Positions 1-6,150 of a stretch of DNA of 15,750 nt are shown piece by piece. Position numbers and translations under genes: made by a program. Under the pieces are notes generated by a model. It saw nothing but the letters and a program-made list of their open reading frames with translations, was not told the origin of the DNA and did not search any database. Position 1 is the first letter of the stretch, and each line of letters starts with the position of its first letter. The DNA is from an uncultured Eubacteriales bacterium (GTDB lineage Bacteria; Bacillota; Clostridia; Oscillospirales; Oscillospiraceae): the NCBI GenBank assembly GCA_900544945.1, contig UQXG01000037.1, forward strand, positions 1 to 15,750. The letters run 5' to 3'.

Positions 1-269
1 GTATTCAGTTCTTTGCTCACCACAAGGGCGGCGGCTCCACCAAGAACGGCCGTGACTCTGAGTCCAAGCGCCTGGGCGTGAAGCGTGCTGACGGTCAGTT
101 TGTCCTGGCTGGCAACATTCTGGTTCGTCAGAGAGGCACCCACATCCATCCCGGCACCAACGTTGGTATCGGCAAGGATGACACCCTGTTCGCTCTGGTT
201 GACGGTACCGTCAAGTTCGAGCGTCTGGGCAAGGATCGCCGTCAGTGCTCCGTTTACGCTGAGCAGTAA
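1..269 (+). CDS. rpmA: 50S ribosomal protein L27, 5' end outside the window
   Basis: Large-subunit ribosomal protein L27, whose N-terminus reaches toward the peptidyl-transferase centre. The frame is open from base 3 and ends in TAA at 267-269; the start codon is off the left edge, with probably only a few residues missing. The visible protein opens with IQFFAHHKGGGSTKNGRDS and continues through the family core (RLGVKRADGQ, GNILVRQRGT, HPGTNVGIGKDDTLFAL) to YAEQ. The QFFA-H junction matches the Firmicutes N-terminal extension that is cut by the protease Prp before L27 is used (known from Staphylococcus aureus). The gene is followed at once by a terminator, and obg lies downstream as in many bacteria (rplU-rpmA-obg). 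The family assignment is certain; cleavage by Prp is inferred from the motif. Confidence 0.97.
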   Translation, partial: IQFFAHHKGGGSTKNGRDSESKRLGVKRADGQFVLAGNILVRQRGTHIHPGTNVGIGKDDTLFALVDGTVKFERLGKDRRQCSVYAEQ

Positions 270-283
270 GCGCATAATGACAA

Positions 284-317
284 AGAGCTGCCGCACATAC
301 CGCGGCGGCTCTTTTTT
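284..317 (+). terminator. Intrinsic terminator after rpmA
   Basis: An 11-bp stem (AGAGCTGCCGC at 284-294 with GCGGCGGCTCT at 302-312, one T-G wobble) around a 7-nt loop runs directly into a T-run at 312-317. It starts 14 bases after the rpmA stop codon. It should end most ribosomal-protein transcripts before obg. Confidence 0.9.
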
Positions 318-360
318 CAGGTAATTCACAGCTACAGGGTGGCAGAGAAAAGAGAATAAT

Positions 361-597
361 GTAGGGGCGGTCATTGGCCGCCTGGCATATATGTGGAAAG
401 TCGAAGGATAGGCTGTCATTGCGAGCCAGTGCGCACACTGGTGTGGCAATCCGCATATCAAAGCCTTCCCCTGGGAGGGGAAGGTGGCTCGAAGAGCCGG
501 ATGAGGTTGCCCCAGTTTTTCCGAAACGCATACTGGTACAGGGTGCCTTGGGTCTCAGATGAGTCAAGGAGTTGCGGGCAACCAGTGACCGCCCACA
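361..597. repeat. Repeat-like element with inverted ends in the rpmA-obg gap
   Basis: The gap 318-663 has no credible gene. Its middle is bounded by imperfect inverted ends: GGGCGGTCATTGG at 365-377 and CCAGTGACCGCCC at 582-594, complementary at 12 of 13 positions with the remaining pair a G-T wobble. Inside are a hairpin CCTTCCCC/GGGGAAGG (464-484) and the 28-base unit described at 414-441. The layout resembles a small non-coding mobile or REP-like element. No transposase and no clear target duplication were seen, so the element class is inference. No good sigma-A promoter for obg was found in the gap. Confidence 0.6.
414..441 (+). repeat. Dispersed repeat unit, copy 1
   Basis: The unit begins TGTCATTGCGAG and ends in the hairpin CCAGTGCGCACACTGG (426-441, 6-bp stem). 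The last 28 bases of the window (15723-15750) are the same apart from one base (G at 432 is T). The 16-base hairpin also occurs exactly, in reverse complement, at 5952-5967. Three copies in under 16 kb indicate a dispersed family. Confidence 0.8.
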
Positions 598-663
598 GAG
601 GTTATTCAGGAAAACCAAATTCTTTTTTCTGTGTCACCCGCCGAGAACATGGAGGGAAATGCT

Positions 664-1938
664 ATGTTTGTAGATAAGGTTCGCATTACGGTCATCGGCG
701 GACGGGGCGGCGACGGCGCCGTGGCCTTCCACCGGGAAAAATACGTTGCCTCCGGCGGCCCCGACGGCGGCGACGGCGGTCATGGCGGCAGCGTGGTGCT
801 CCACGTCAACGACAATCTGTCCACTCTGCTGGACTTCCGCTATAAGCGCAAGTATCAGGCATCCGCCGGTGTCAACGGCATGGGTCGGAAAATGGCCGGC
901 AAACGGGGCGAAAATCTCGTCATCGACGTGCCCCGGGGCACCGTTGTCCGGGACGCCGAGTCCGGTCAGATCATCGTGGATATGTCCACCGGCGAGGACT
1001 TTGTCATTGCCCGGGGCGGCCGTGGGGGCTGGGGCAACGCCCACTACGCCACCCCCACCCGGCAGGTTCCCCGATTTGCCAAGGCCGGGCTCAAGGGGCA
1101 GGAGCGGGACGTGATTCTGGAACTGAAGCTGCTGGCGGACGTAGGTCTGGTAGGCTTCCCCAACGTGGGCAAATCCACATTGCTCTCCGTCACCTCCAAC
1201 GCAAGGCCGAAAATCGCCAACTACCACTTCACCACCCTGTTCCCCAACCTGGGCGTGATTTACGTCGAGGAGGGCGTGTCCTTCGTCATGGCGGATATCC
1301 CCGGCATCATCGAGGGCGCCGCTGAGGGTGCCGGCCTGGGTCACGATTTCCTCCGGCACATCGACCGGTGTCGGCTGCTGGTTCATGTGGTGGACGTATC
1401 CGGCAGCGAAGGGCGGGATCCGGTGGAGGATTTCCACGCCATCAATCAGGAGCTCCACGACTACTCCGTAGACCTGGGCGACCGGCCCATGATCGTGGCT
1501 GCCAACAAGTGCGACCTGCTGCCCCCGGACAGCGACAACCTGGAACGGCTGCGCTCCGCCGCCAAGGAGGCGGGCTGCGAACTGTACGAAATCAGCGCGG
1601 GCACTACTCAGGGCACCCGTCAGCTGATGCAGGTGGTTGCCCAAAAGCTCAAGGAGCTGCCCCCCGTCACCATCTATGAGCCGGAGTATGTGGAGGAAAC
1701 TTCCGCTCCCGCCGATCCCACCGCCTTCGAGATTGAGCACTACGGCAGCACCTGGATGGTCACCGGCGAGTGGCTCAGCCGGATGGTAGAGAATATCAAC
1801 TTCGACGACTATGAGGCCCGGAACCATTTTGACGGGCTGCTGCGCAAAGCGGGGCTATTTGCCCGGCTGGAGGAAATGGGCATCCAGGACGGGGACACCG
1901 TGGATATTTACGACCTGGAATTTGAATACCAGCGTTAA
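664..1938 (+). CDS. obg: Obg/CgtA GTPase, ribosome assembly and stress control
   Basis: Obg is a slow GTPase that binds the 50S subunit, supports its assembly and links growth to ppGpp. The 424-aa protein has all three expected domains: a glycine-rich Obg fold (about 1-158, starting MFVDKVRITV), a G domain with P-loop GFPNVGKST at 164-172, DIPG at 211-214, NKCD at 281-284 and SAG at 311-313, and a C-terminal OCT domain (about 345-424, ending in DLEFEYQR). ATG 664 is chosen because family members begin MFVDKV and GGAGGG at 651-656 sits 7 bases upstream; an in-frame upstream extension of 11 codons lacks family similarity. It lies after rpmA as usual but is separated by a terminator and a repeat, so it depends on read-through or a promoter that I could not identify. 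No defects seen. Confidence 0.97.
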   Translation: MFVDKVRITVIGGRGGDGAVAFHREKYVASGGPDGGDGGHGGSVVLHVNDNLSTLLDFRYKRKYQASAGVNGMGRKMAGKRGENLVIDVPRGTVVRDAESGQIIVDMSTGEDFVIARGGRGGWGNAHYATPTRQVPRFAKAGLKGQERDVILELKLLADVGLVGFPNVGKSTLLSVTSNARPKIANYHFTTLFPNLGVIYVEEGVSFVMADIPGIIEGAAEGAGLGHDFLRHIDRCRLLVHVVDVSGSEGRDPVEDFHAINQELHDYSVDLGDRPMIVAANKCDLLPPDSDNLERLRSAAKEAGCELYEISAGTTQGTRQLMQVVAQKLKELPPVTIYEPEYVEETSAPADPTAFEIEHYGSTWMVTGEWLSRMVENINFDDYEARNHFDGLLRKAGLFARLEEMGIQDGDTVDIYDLEFEYQR

Positions 1939-1997
1939 CACCAAAAAAGGGCCTCCACTTTCGTGAAAAATACAAAGGCGTTTTTTCGGGAAAACAT

Positions 1998-2026
1998 TTG
2001 CCATTTTCAACTGTCTTATGTATAAT
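1998..2026 (+). promoter_or_regulatory. Sigma-A promoter for the AraC-type regulator gene
   Basis: TTGCCA (1998-2003), a 17-base spacer, and a perfect TATAAT (2021-2026). The predicted start point, about 2032-2034, lies inside the hairpin at 2029-2048, leaving a leader of about 40 bases before ATG 2074. Confidence 0.85.
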
Positions 2027-2028
2027 AG

Positions 2029-2058
2029 CAGGGTCAGCAATGACCCTGTTATTTTTTT
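2029..2058 (+). terminator. GNRA-loop hairpin with T-run, overlapping a transcription start
   Basis: CAGGGTCA (2029-2036) pairs perfectly with TGACCCTG (2041-2048) around a GCAA loop, followed by a T-rich run to 2058. It begins 90 bases after the obg stop and is the best candidate for the obg terminator. Because the local promoter should start inside the left arm, its own transcripts would carry a shortened stem. A weaker A-run/T-run pairing at 1943-1986 was also seen but is not convincing. Confidence 0.7.
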
Positions 2059-2073
2059 GAGAGGAAAATGCCC

Positions 2074-3225
2074 ATGATCCGGAATTTGAATCAGGTTACC
2101 TTCCAGGGCTTTGGAACCGTTCCACCGGAACGCTCCCACAGTACCGGCGGTTTTGATAAAAGCGCAGCGACTCCCCTCCCCCTTTCCCAGGAGAACGCGG
2201 TGATTTTCCGCGCCCTTTCCGACACCTGGGCAGCCGGCGGCACCGGCTCCAGCGTCCTGTCCGTGAGCCTGGACGGGGAGAGCTATCAGGACTACTATCT
2301 GGATAAGCCCGTGTGCATCAAGCCGGGGGTGTTTTTCATCATCACCCCCTTTGTCGGCCAGGCGGATGCCCTGCTCTGGGCTTCTACGCCTCCGGAGAAA
2401 ATGGGCACCCGGAATTTTACCGAGCCTCAGATCGATCGCCAGCTTCAGGTGGATGACGTGTACACCTTCTTCTATCAGGAGAAGGAGCAGGGCTTCCTAT
2501 TTCCCGGGGAGTCCCACCCCATGGCGGAGCTGACCTATGTGGATCAGGGCTCTCTGCATTCTGTAGCCGAAGGCCAGGATCTGCTTCTGAAGCAGGGCGA
2601 CCTGGTGATTTACGGCCCCGGTCAGTGGCATATGCAGTACGCCGACATTGGCGTTGCCCCCCGGTTCGTAACCATTTCCTTCGCCTCCCGGGGAAATCGA
2701 CTGAACGCCCTGCTGAACCGGAAGTTCACCGCCCCCCAGAAGGCGGTGACACTGCTCCAGAACATGCTTCGGGAGCAGGAAACTACGGACGCTCTGTCCG
2801 GGGACATCATCCTGTGCCAGTTGAATCTGCTGCTGCTTCTGCTCCTGCGGGAAACCACCGCCCCCACCGGCGGCAAGCTGCAAACCGCCAACGCGGTGCA
2901 CTCGGAAAACGAGATTATCCGCCAGGCTCAGCAGTTCATCTCCTCCCACATCCGGGAGAAGCTGTCCGTGCCTCTGGTTGCCCGGCAGTTGGACGTAAGC
3001 CCCAGCTATCTGACGGCTCTGTTCCACAAGAATCTGCAAATTTCCCCCGGCGAATATATCCGCCGGATCAAGCTTCAGGAAAGCAAGCAGATGATTCGGG
3101 AAAACAACCTGAATTTCACGGAAATTGCGGCGGAGCTCCAGTATTCCACCGTGCACCACTTCTCCCGGCAGTTTAAGGAAAAATTCGGCATTACCCCGAC
3201 GGAATACGCAAAATCCGTTCGATAA
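2074..3225 (+). CDS. AraC/XylS-family transcription regulator
   Basis: Predicted cytoplasmic DNA-binding regulator of 383 aa. The C-terminal 100 residues form the two helix-turn-helix AraC domain: VPLVARQLDVSPSYLTALFH, the linking PGEYIRRIKLQES, then FTEIAAELQYSTVHHFSRQF and the family ending GITPTEY. Residues about 145-225 look like the cupin sensor fold (MAELTYVDQGSL, LLLKQGDLVIYGPGQWH). The first 140 residues are an additional segment I cannot assign. ATG 2074 is preferred over in-frame ATG 2068 because GAGG at 2061-2064 is 9 bases away rather than 3. The gene has its own promoter and is followed on the same strand by an NSS transporter, suggesting that it senses or controls that substrate; this is inference. 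The ligand is unknown. Confidence 0.92.
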   Translation: MIRNLNQVTFQGFGTVPPERSHSTGGFDKSAATPLPLSQENAVIFRALSDTWAAGGTGSSVLSVSLDGESYQDYYLDKPVCIKPGVFFIITPFVGQADALLWASTPPEKMGTRNFTEPQIDRQLQVDDVYTFFYQEKEQGFLFPGESHPMAELTYVDQGSLHSVAEGQDLLLKQGDLVIYGPGQWHMQYADIGVAPRFVTISFASRGNRLNALLNRKFTAPQKAVTLLQNMLREQETTDALSGDIILCQLNLLLLLLLRETTAPTGGKLQTANAVHSENEIIRQAQQFISSHIREKLSVPLVARQLDVSPSYLTALFHKNLQISPGEYIRRIKLQESKQMIRENNLNFTEIAAELQYSTVHHFSRQFKEKFGITPTEYAKSVR

Positions 3226-3232
3226 AATACGA

Positions 3233-3287
3233 AAAGCCATGTCATTGCCCGTTGGTTTCCCTCCGGGCAGTGGCATGTGCTTTGTTA
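3233..3287 (+). terminator. Long hairpin between regulator and transporter, probable terminator
   Basis: AAAGC plus CATGTCATTGCCCG (3233-3251) pairs with CGGGCAGTGGCATG and GCTTT (3264-3283), 19 bp with two G-T wobbles and one bulged T, around a 12-nt loop. The following T-run (TTTGTTAT) is weak, so it may be a partial terminator that lowers, rather than blocks, transcription into the transporter. Confidence 0.6.
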
Positions 3288-3306
3288 TGTGAAAGGTAGG
3301 ATTTCC

Positions 3307-4629
3307 ATGAATTCATCCAAACATCCGGGCTTTGCCAGCCGCTGGGGCTTCATTCTGGCCTCGGTGGGCTCCGCCGTAGGCATGGCAAATGTCTGGGGCT
3401 TCCCCAACAAAATGGGCTCCAACGGCGGCGGCGCGTTTCTGCTGATCTATCTGCTGTTTGTTGCCCTGTTCGGCTGCGTAGCTCTTCCCGCGGAATTCGC
3501 CATGGGTCGGCGCACGGGCACCGGCACTCTGGGCACCTATGAGGCCGCCTGGGAAAGCCGGGGGCTTGGCAAGGTAGGTAAGGTTCTGGGTTGGCTGCCT
3601 CTGGCAGGTTCCCTGTGCATTGCCATCGGCTATGCGGTGATTATCAGCTATGTGCTCAAGGCACTGGTGGATTCTCTCACCGGCCTTCTGCTGACGGCGG
3701 ACACCGCCGCCTGGTTTTCGGACTTTTCCGGACGGGATTTTTCCGTGGTTCCCTACCATATTCTGGTGGTCTGCGGTACGCTTCTGACCCTGCTGCTGGG
3801 CGCAAAGAGCATCGAAAAGACCAACAAGGTCATGATGCCCCTGTTTTTCCTGATTTTTCTGATTCTGGCCGTTCGGGTGGCTCTGCTCCCCGGCTCAGCG
3901 GCGGGCTATGTGTTCCTGCTGACCCCCCGGTGGGAATATCTGTCCGACCCGACGGTCTGGATTCAGGCCATGGGCCAGGCCTTTTTCTCCCTTTCCGTCA
4001 CCGGCAGCGGCATGATCGTCTACGGTGCCTACCTGTCCCGGCAGGAGGATGTGGTGGGAGCCGCCCGGCACACCGCCCTGTTTGATACCGTGGCGGCGCT
4101 GGTTGCGGCTCTGGTGATTCTGCCCGCCTGCTTTGCCTATGGACTGGATGCCGGAGCAGGCCCCGGGCTGCTGTTTGTGACCCTGCCGGAGGTTTTGCAG
4201 GGCATTCCCCTGGGACGGCTTTTTGCAATCATTTTGTATGTTGCCATGATTTTTGCCGGGGTCAGCTCCCTGCAAAATATGTTCGAGGCCGTGGCCGAAT
4301 CCCTTCTGCACCGATTCCCCAGGCTGAACCGCCTGGTGGTGCTGGGCATTCTGGCAGTGGGCTGTCTGGGCTTCGGCCTGTTTATGGAACCGATTTCCAA
4401 ATGGGGCCCCTGGATGGATCTGGTATCCATTTACATTATCCCCATCGGCGCTACTCTGGGCGCCATCAGTTGGTTCTATGTGCTGCCCCGGAAGGAGCTG
4501 CTGGATGCTATCAATCTGGGCACCGACAAGCCCCACGGCAGTCTTTGGTACAACTTAGGCCGGTTTCTCTATGTGCCGCTTGCCATTTTGCTGTGCGCCA
4601 TTGCCCTGATCTTCCGGGTGGCCTTCTGA
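3307..4629 (+). CDS. Sodium-dependent transporter, NSS (SLC6/LeuT-like) family
   Basis: Membrane symporter expected to use the Na+ gradient to import an amino acid or related amine. The 440-aa protein is almost entirely hydrophobic segments, about 11-12 helices, close in size to MhsT-type members. It opens with the family signature SRWGFILASVGSAVGMANVW (11-30) and NGGGAF (39-44); later family regions are GQAFFSLSVTGSGMIVYGAY (223-242) and GVSSLQNMFEAV (318-329). ATG 3307 is chosen because AGGTAGG lies 6 bases upstream and the family signature begins soon after; a longer frame back to 3277 would start inside the hairpin. Odd point: the position of the extracellular-gate arginine of LeuT (Arg30, in NFLRFP) is Gly here (NVWGFP). 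The substrate cannot be read from sequence. Confidence 0.95.
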   Translation: MNSSKHPGFASRWGFILASVGSAVGMANVWGFPNKMGSNGGGAFLLIYLLFVALFGCVALPAEFAMGRRTGTGTLGTYEAAWESRGLGKVGKVLGWLPLAGSLCIAIGYAVIISYVLKALVDSLTGLLLTADTAAWFSDFSGRDFSVVPYHILVVCGTLLTLLLGAKSIEKTNKVMMPLFFLIFLILAVRVALLPGSAAGYVFLLTPRWEYLSDPTVWIQAMGQAFFSLSVTGSGMIVYGAYLSRQEDVVGAARHTALFDTVAALVAALVILPACFAYGLDAGAGPGLLFVTLPEVLQGIPLGRLFAIILYVAMIFAGVSSLQNMFEAVAESLLHRFPRLNRLVVLGILAVGCLGFGLFMEPISKWGPWMDLVSIYIIPIGATLGAISWFYVLPRKELLDAINLGTDKPHGSLWYNLGRFLYVPLAILLCAIALIFRVAF

Positions 4630-4640
4630 AGAACAAATAC

Positions 4641-4672
4641 GCCTCGGTGCGGATTGCACCGAGGCTGTTTTT
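4641..4672 (+). terminator. Intrinsic terminator after the transporter gene
   Basis: A perfect 10-bp stem, GCCTCGGTGC (4641-4650) with GCACCGAGGC (4656-4665), loop GGATT, then TGTTTTT. It begins 12 bases after the stop codon. Confidence 0.95.
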
Positions 4673-4681
4673 ATACGAGTT

Positions 4682-4744
4682 TTAATAAAACGCTTAAAAG
4701 CGTTTTATTAGGCCGCAGGATTGCGGCCAGCGGCCACTGCCGCT
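4682..4744. repeat. Triple-hairpin cluster, left half of a structured element
   Basis: Three perfect inverted repeats abut with no spare bases: a 13-bp AT-rich palindrome starting TAATAAAACGCTT (4683-4710), GGCCGC/GCGGCC (4711-4728) and AGCGGC/GCCGCT (4729-4744), followed by six A. It starts just after the transporter terminator. See the partner cluster at 4759-4840. Confidence 0.8.
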
Positions 4745-4758
4745 AAAAAACGAAGTCA

Positions 4759-4840
4759 ATACATTTCTTACCGCCGCCCAGGCGGTCTGCCGTGAAACGG
4801 CAGAATAAAATGATGAAATCATTTTATTAAGAAATAGTAT
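4759..4840. repeat. Triple-hairpin cluster inside an outer stem, right half of a structured element
   Basis: ACCGCC/GGCGGT (4770-4786), CTGCCG/CGGCAG (4787-4803) and AATAAAATGAT/ATCATTTTATT (4804-4828) lie back to back. ATACATTTCTTA (4759-4770) can pair with TAAGAAATAGTAT (4828-4840) with one bulge, closing the three hairpins into a cloverleaf-like fold. The order AT-GC-GC then GC-GC-AT across both halves is mirror-symmetric, and TTAATAAAA (4682-4690) is inverted as TTTTATTAA (4822-4830), as in a miniature element about 149 bp long. It runs up to the stop codon of the minus-strand gene. Confidence 0.75.
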
Positions 4841-5790
4841 TATCCTTCCTTTGGGCAGAAGCCCAGCTCTGCCGCCGCCGGATGGGCTCGAGCCTGGCGG
4901 CGCACCCAAAGGCTGTTCTCCCGGTGATAGGGGGTGGGCCCTTCCATTTCCCCATCATCGATGGTCAAATCTGCCCGGATGGCGCTGTCATAAACCGACC
5001 GACCCAGGCCGGGAATGGGGATTTTCGCCAAGGATGTGAGAAAACGGGCGTGAAACTGCACCTCCGCCGCAAAGGCCGGAAGGGACAGATCCGCGGTAAA
5101 CGCCGCCAGAATCGCCAGCACCTCGCAGTCGGAAAGCAGCTCCCCATGACGCAGATAGATATACTTCCGGTCGGCAACCGTCCGTCCCGCCCGGCGATTC
5201 AGAGACGCCAGGAAATCCAGGATTCTCCCGTCCGGCTTCTGCCGGAAGATTTCCGGCAGGGCTATCCGGCCGTTTTCCGCCAAAGAGGCGATTTTCCGCA
5301 CATATTCCCAGGCGATGAGGTAGGACCCTTGCGCCTCGGTTTTCTCAAAATAGGCCTTCAGCGCCGGGTGGTGTCCCTGCCCCCGGAGGGAAACCACCCG
5401 ATTGATCTCCCGGTTCATGTCCCGGCGATTTTCCAGGGTCGGCTCGGCCAGACACCGTGCGAAAATCTCCACCCGGAAATCGATAAAGCTCACCGTGACC
5501 CCCGGGGTATCCCCATCGCCAACGCGCCCCTGGGCCGCATCGAATTCCTGCTCCCGGAGCTTCACCAGGGAGTAGACCCAGTTTTCCCCGGCAGGGATTG
5601 CGTACAGATGCCAGTCGTCAAAAAACAGGGCGCATTCCCGTGTCTCTCCCCGGTCGTTGGGGAAGGTGCGGATGTCCTTTTCCAGCAGCAGATCGGCCAG
5701 GGGCTTCTCCCCCATCCAGAAGCCGTCATCCGTGTGGATGCCTGTCAGTCCCAATTCCCGGAATCGGGGCGGTGTGGTCTGAAAATCCAT
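4840..5790 (-). CDS. Protein of unknown family, 316 aa
   Basis: I do not recognise this protein. It starts MDFQTTPPRFRELGL and ends GFCPKEG. It has no signal peptide, membrane segment, known metal site or nucleotide-binding loop, and looks like a soluble cytoplasmic protein of mixed helix and strand. Stretches that look structured are the aromatic segment FFDDWHLYAIPAGENWVYSL (57-76), the charged helical stretch ENRRDMNREINRVVSL (120-135), and the C-terminal GLGRSVYDSAIRADL (261-275), which could serve as search seeds. The start is supported by AGGAGA 5 bases upstream and by a sigma-A promoter. Codon use and GC content match neighbouring genes, so it is a real, native-looking gene. It is transcribed alone, convergent with the transporter gene. 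Its stop codon abuts the hairpin element at 4759-4840. Confidence 0.85.
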   Translation of the reverse strand: MDFQTTPPRFRELGLTGIHTDDGFWMGEKPLADLLLEKDIRTFPNDRGETRECALFFDDWHLYAIPAGENWVYSLVKLREQEFDAAQGRVGDGDTPGVTVSFIDFRVEIFARCLAEPTLENRRDMNREINRVVSLRGQGHHPALKAYFEKTEAQGSYLIAWEYVRKIASLAENGRIALPEIFRQKPDGRILDFLASLNRRAGRTVADRKYIYLRHGELLSDCEVLAILAAFTADLSLPAFAAEVQFHARFLTSLAKIPIPGLGRSVYDSAIRADLTIDDGEMEGPTPYHRENSLWVRRQARAHPAAAELGFCPKEG

Positions 5791-5815
5791 ATATTTCTCC
5801 TAGGTTTTTTCTGAT

Positions 5816-5844
5816 AGGATAGTCCATTTCGGAACGGAAGTCAA
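5816..5844 (-). promoter_or_regulatory. Sigma-A promoter for the unknown 316-aa gene
   Basis: On the minus strand: TTGACT (5844-5839), 17-base spacer, TATCCT (5821-5816). The predicted start near 5809 leaves a leader of about 20 bases with the AGGAGA ribosome site. Confidence 0.8.
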
Positions 5845-5872
5845 GGAAAACTCCGGATATGGGTGTTATTGC

Positions 5873-6020
5873 GGGGCTGCGCACCCCTTGGCTCCCACTT
5901 TGGGAGAGCTGTCACGAAGTGACTGAGAGGGCAAAAATAAGCCCTCTCCGCCCAGTGTGCGCACTGGGCACCTCTCCCAGAGGGAGAGGCGAGCCCCTCA
6001 TCCGTCACGGCTGCGCCGTG
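5873..6020. repeat. Chain of short hairpins in the gap between the unknown gene and hydA
   Basis: The non-coding gap 5791-6150 holds consecutive inverted repeats: GGGG/CCCC (5873-5887), CTCCC/GGGAG (5892-5906), GTCAC/GTGAC (5911-5923), GAGAGGGC/GCCCTCTC (5925-5948), CCCAGTG/CACTGGG (5951-5968), CCTCTCCC/GGGAGAGG (5971-5989) and CACGGC/GCCGTG (6006-6020). The fifth contains the 16-base core also found at 426-441, in opposite orientation. GCTGTCACGAA (5908-5918) recurs at 15687-15697. This looks like a dispersed non-coding repeat. I see no gene in it. Confidence 0.7.
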
Positions 6021-6103
6021 CCGCCTTTCCATTATGGTGCAATTGCCACTGACAATTGGTTTGCTGCGCGGAGCACCACCCGGAGGGGAAGGCTTGGAGA
6101 ATA

Positions 6104-6138
6104 CGAACCGCCGCCGGGGAGACCCCGGCGGCGGTTCG
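6104..6138 (-). terminator. Strong hairpin after hydA, possible terminator
   Basis: A perfect 16-bp stem, CGAACCGCCGCCGGGG (6104-6119) with its complement (6123-6138), and a 3-nt loop, 12 bases beyond the hydA stop. On the minus strand it is followed by TATTCTCC rather than a T-run, so it may stabilise the mRNA 3' end or need a factor to terminate. Confidence 0.6.
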
Positions 6139-6150
6139 GCTTACATTGGA

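Noticed and set aside
374..677. Short open frames in the rpmA-obg gap
   Set aside because: They are overlapping frames through the repeat element, without ribosome sites, and one runs into the start of obg.
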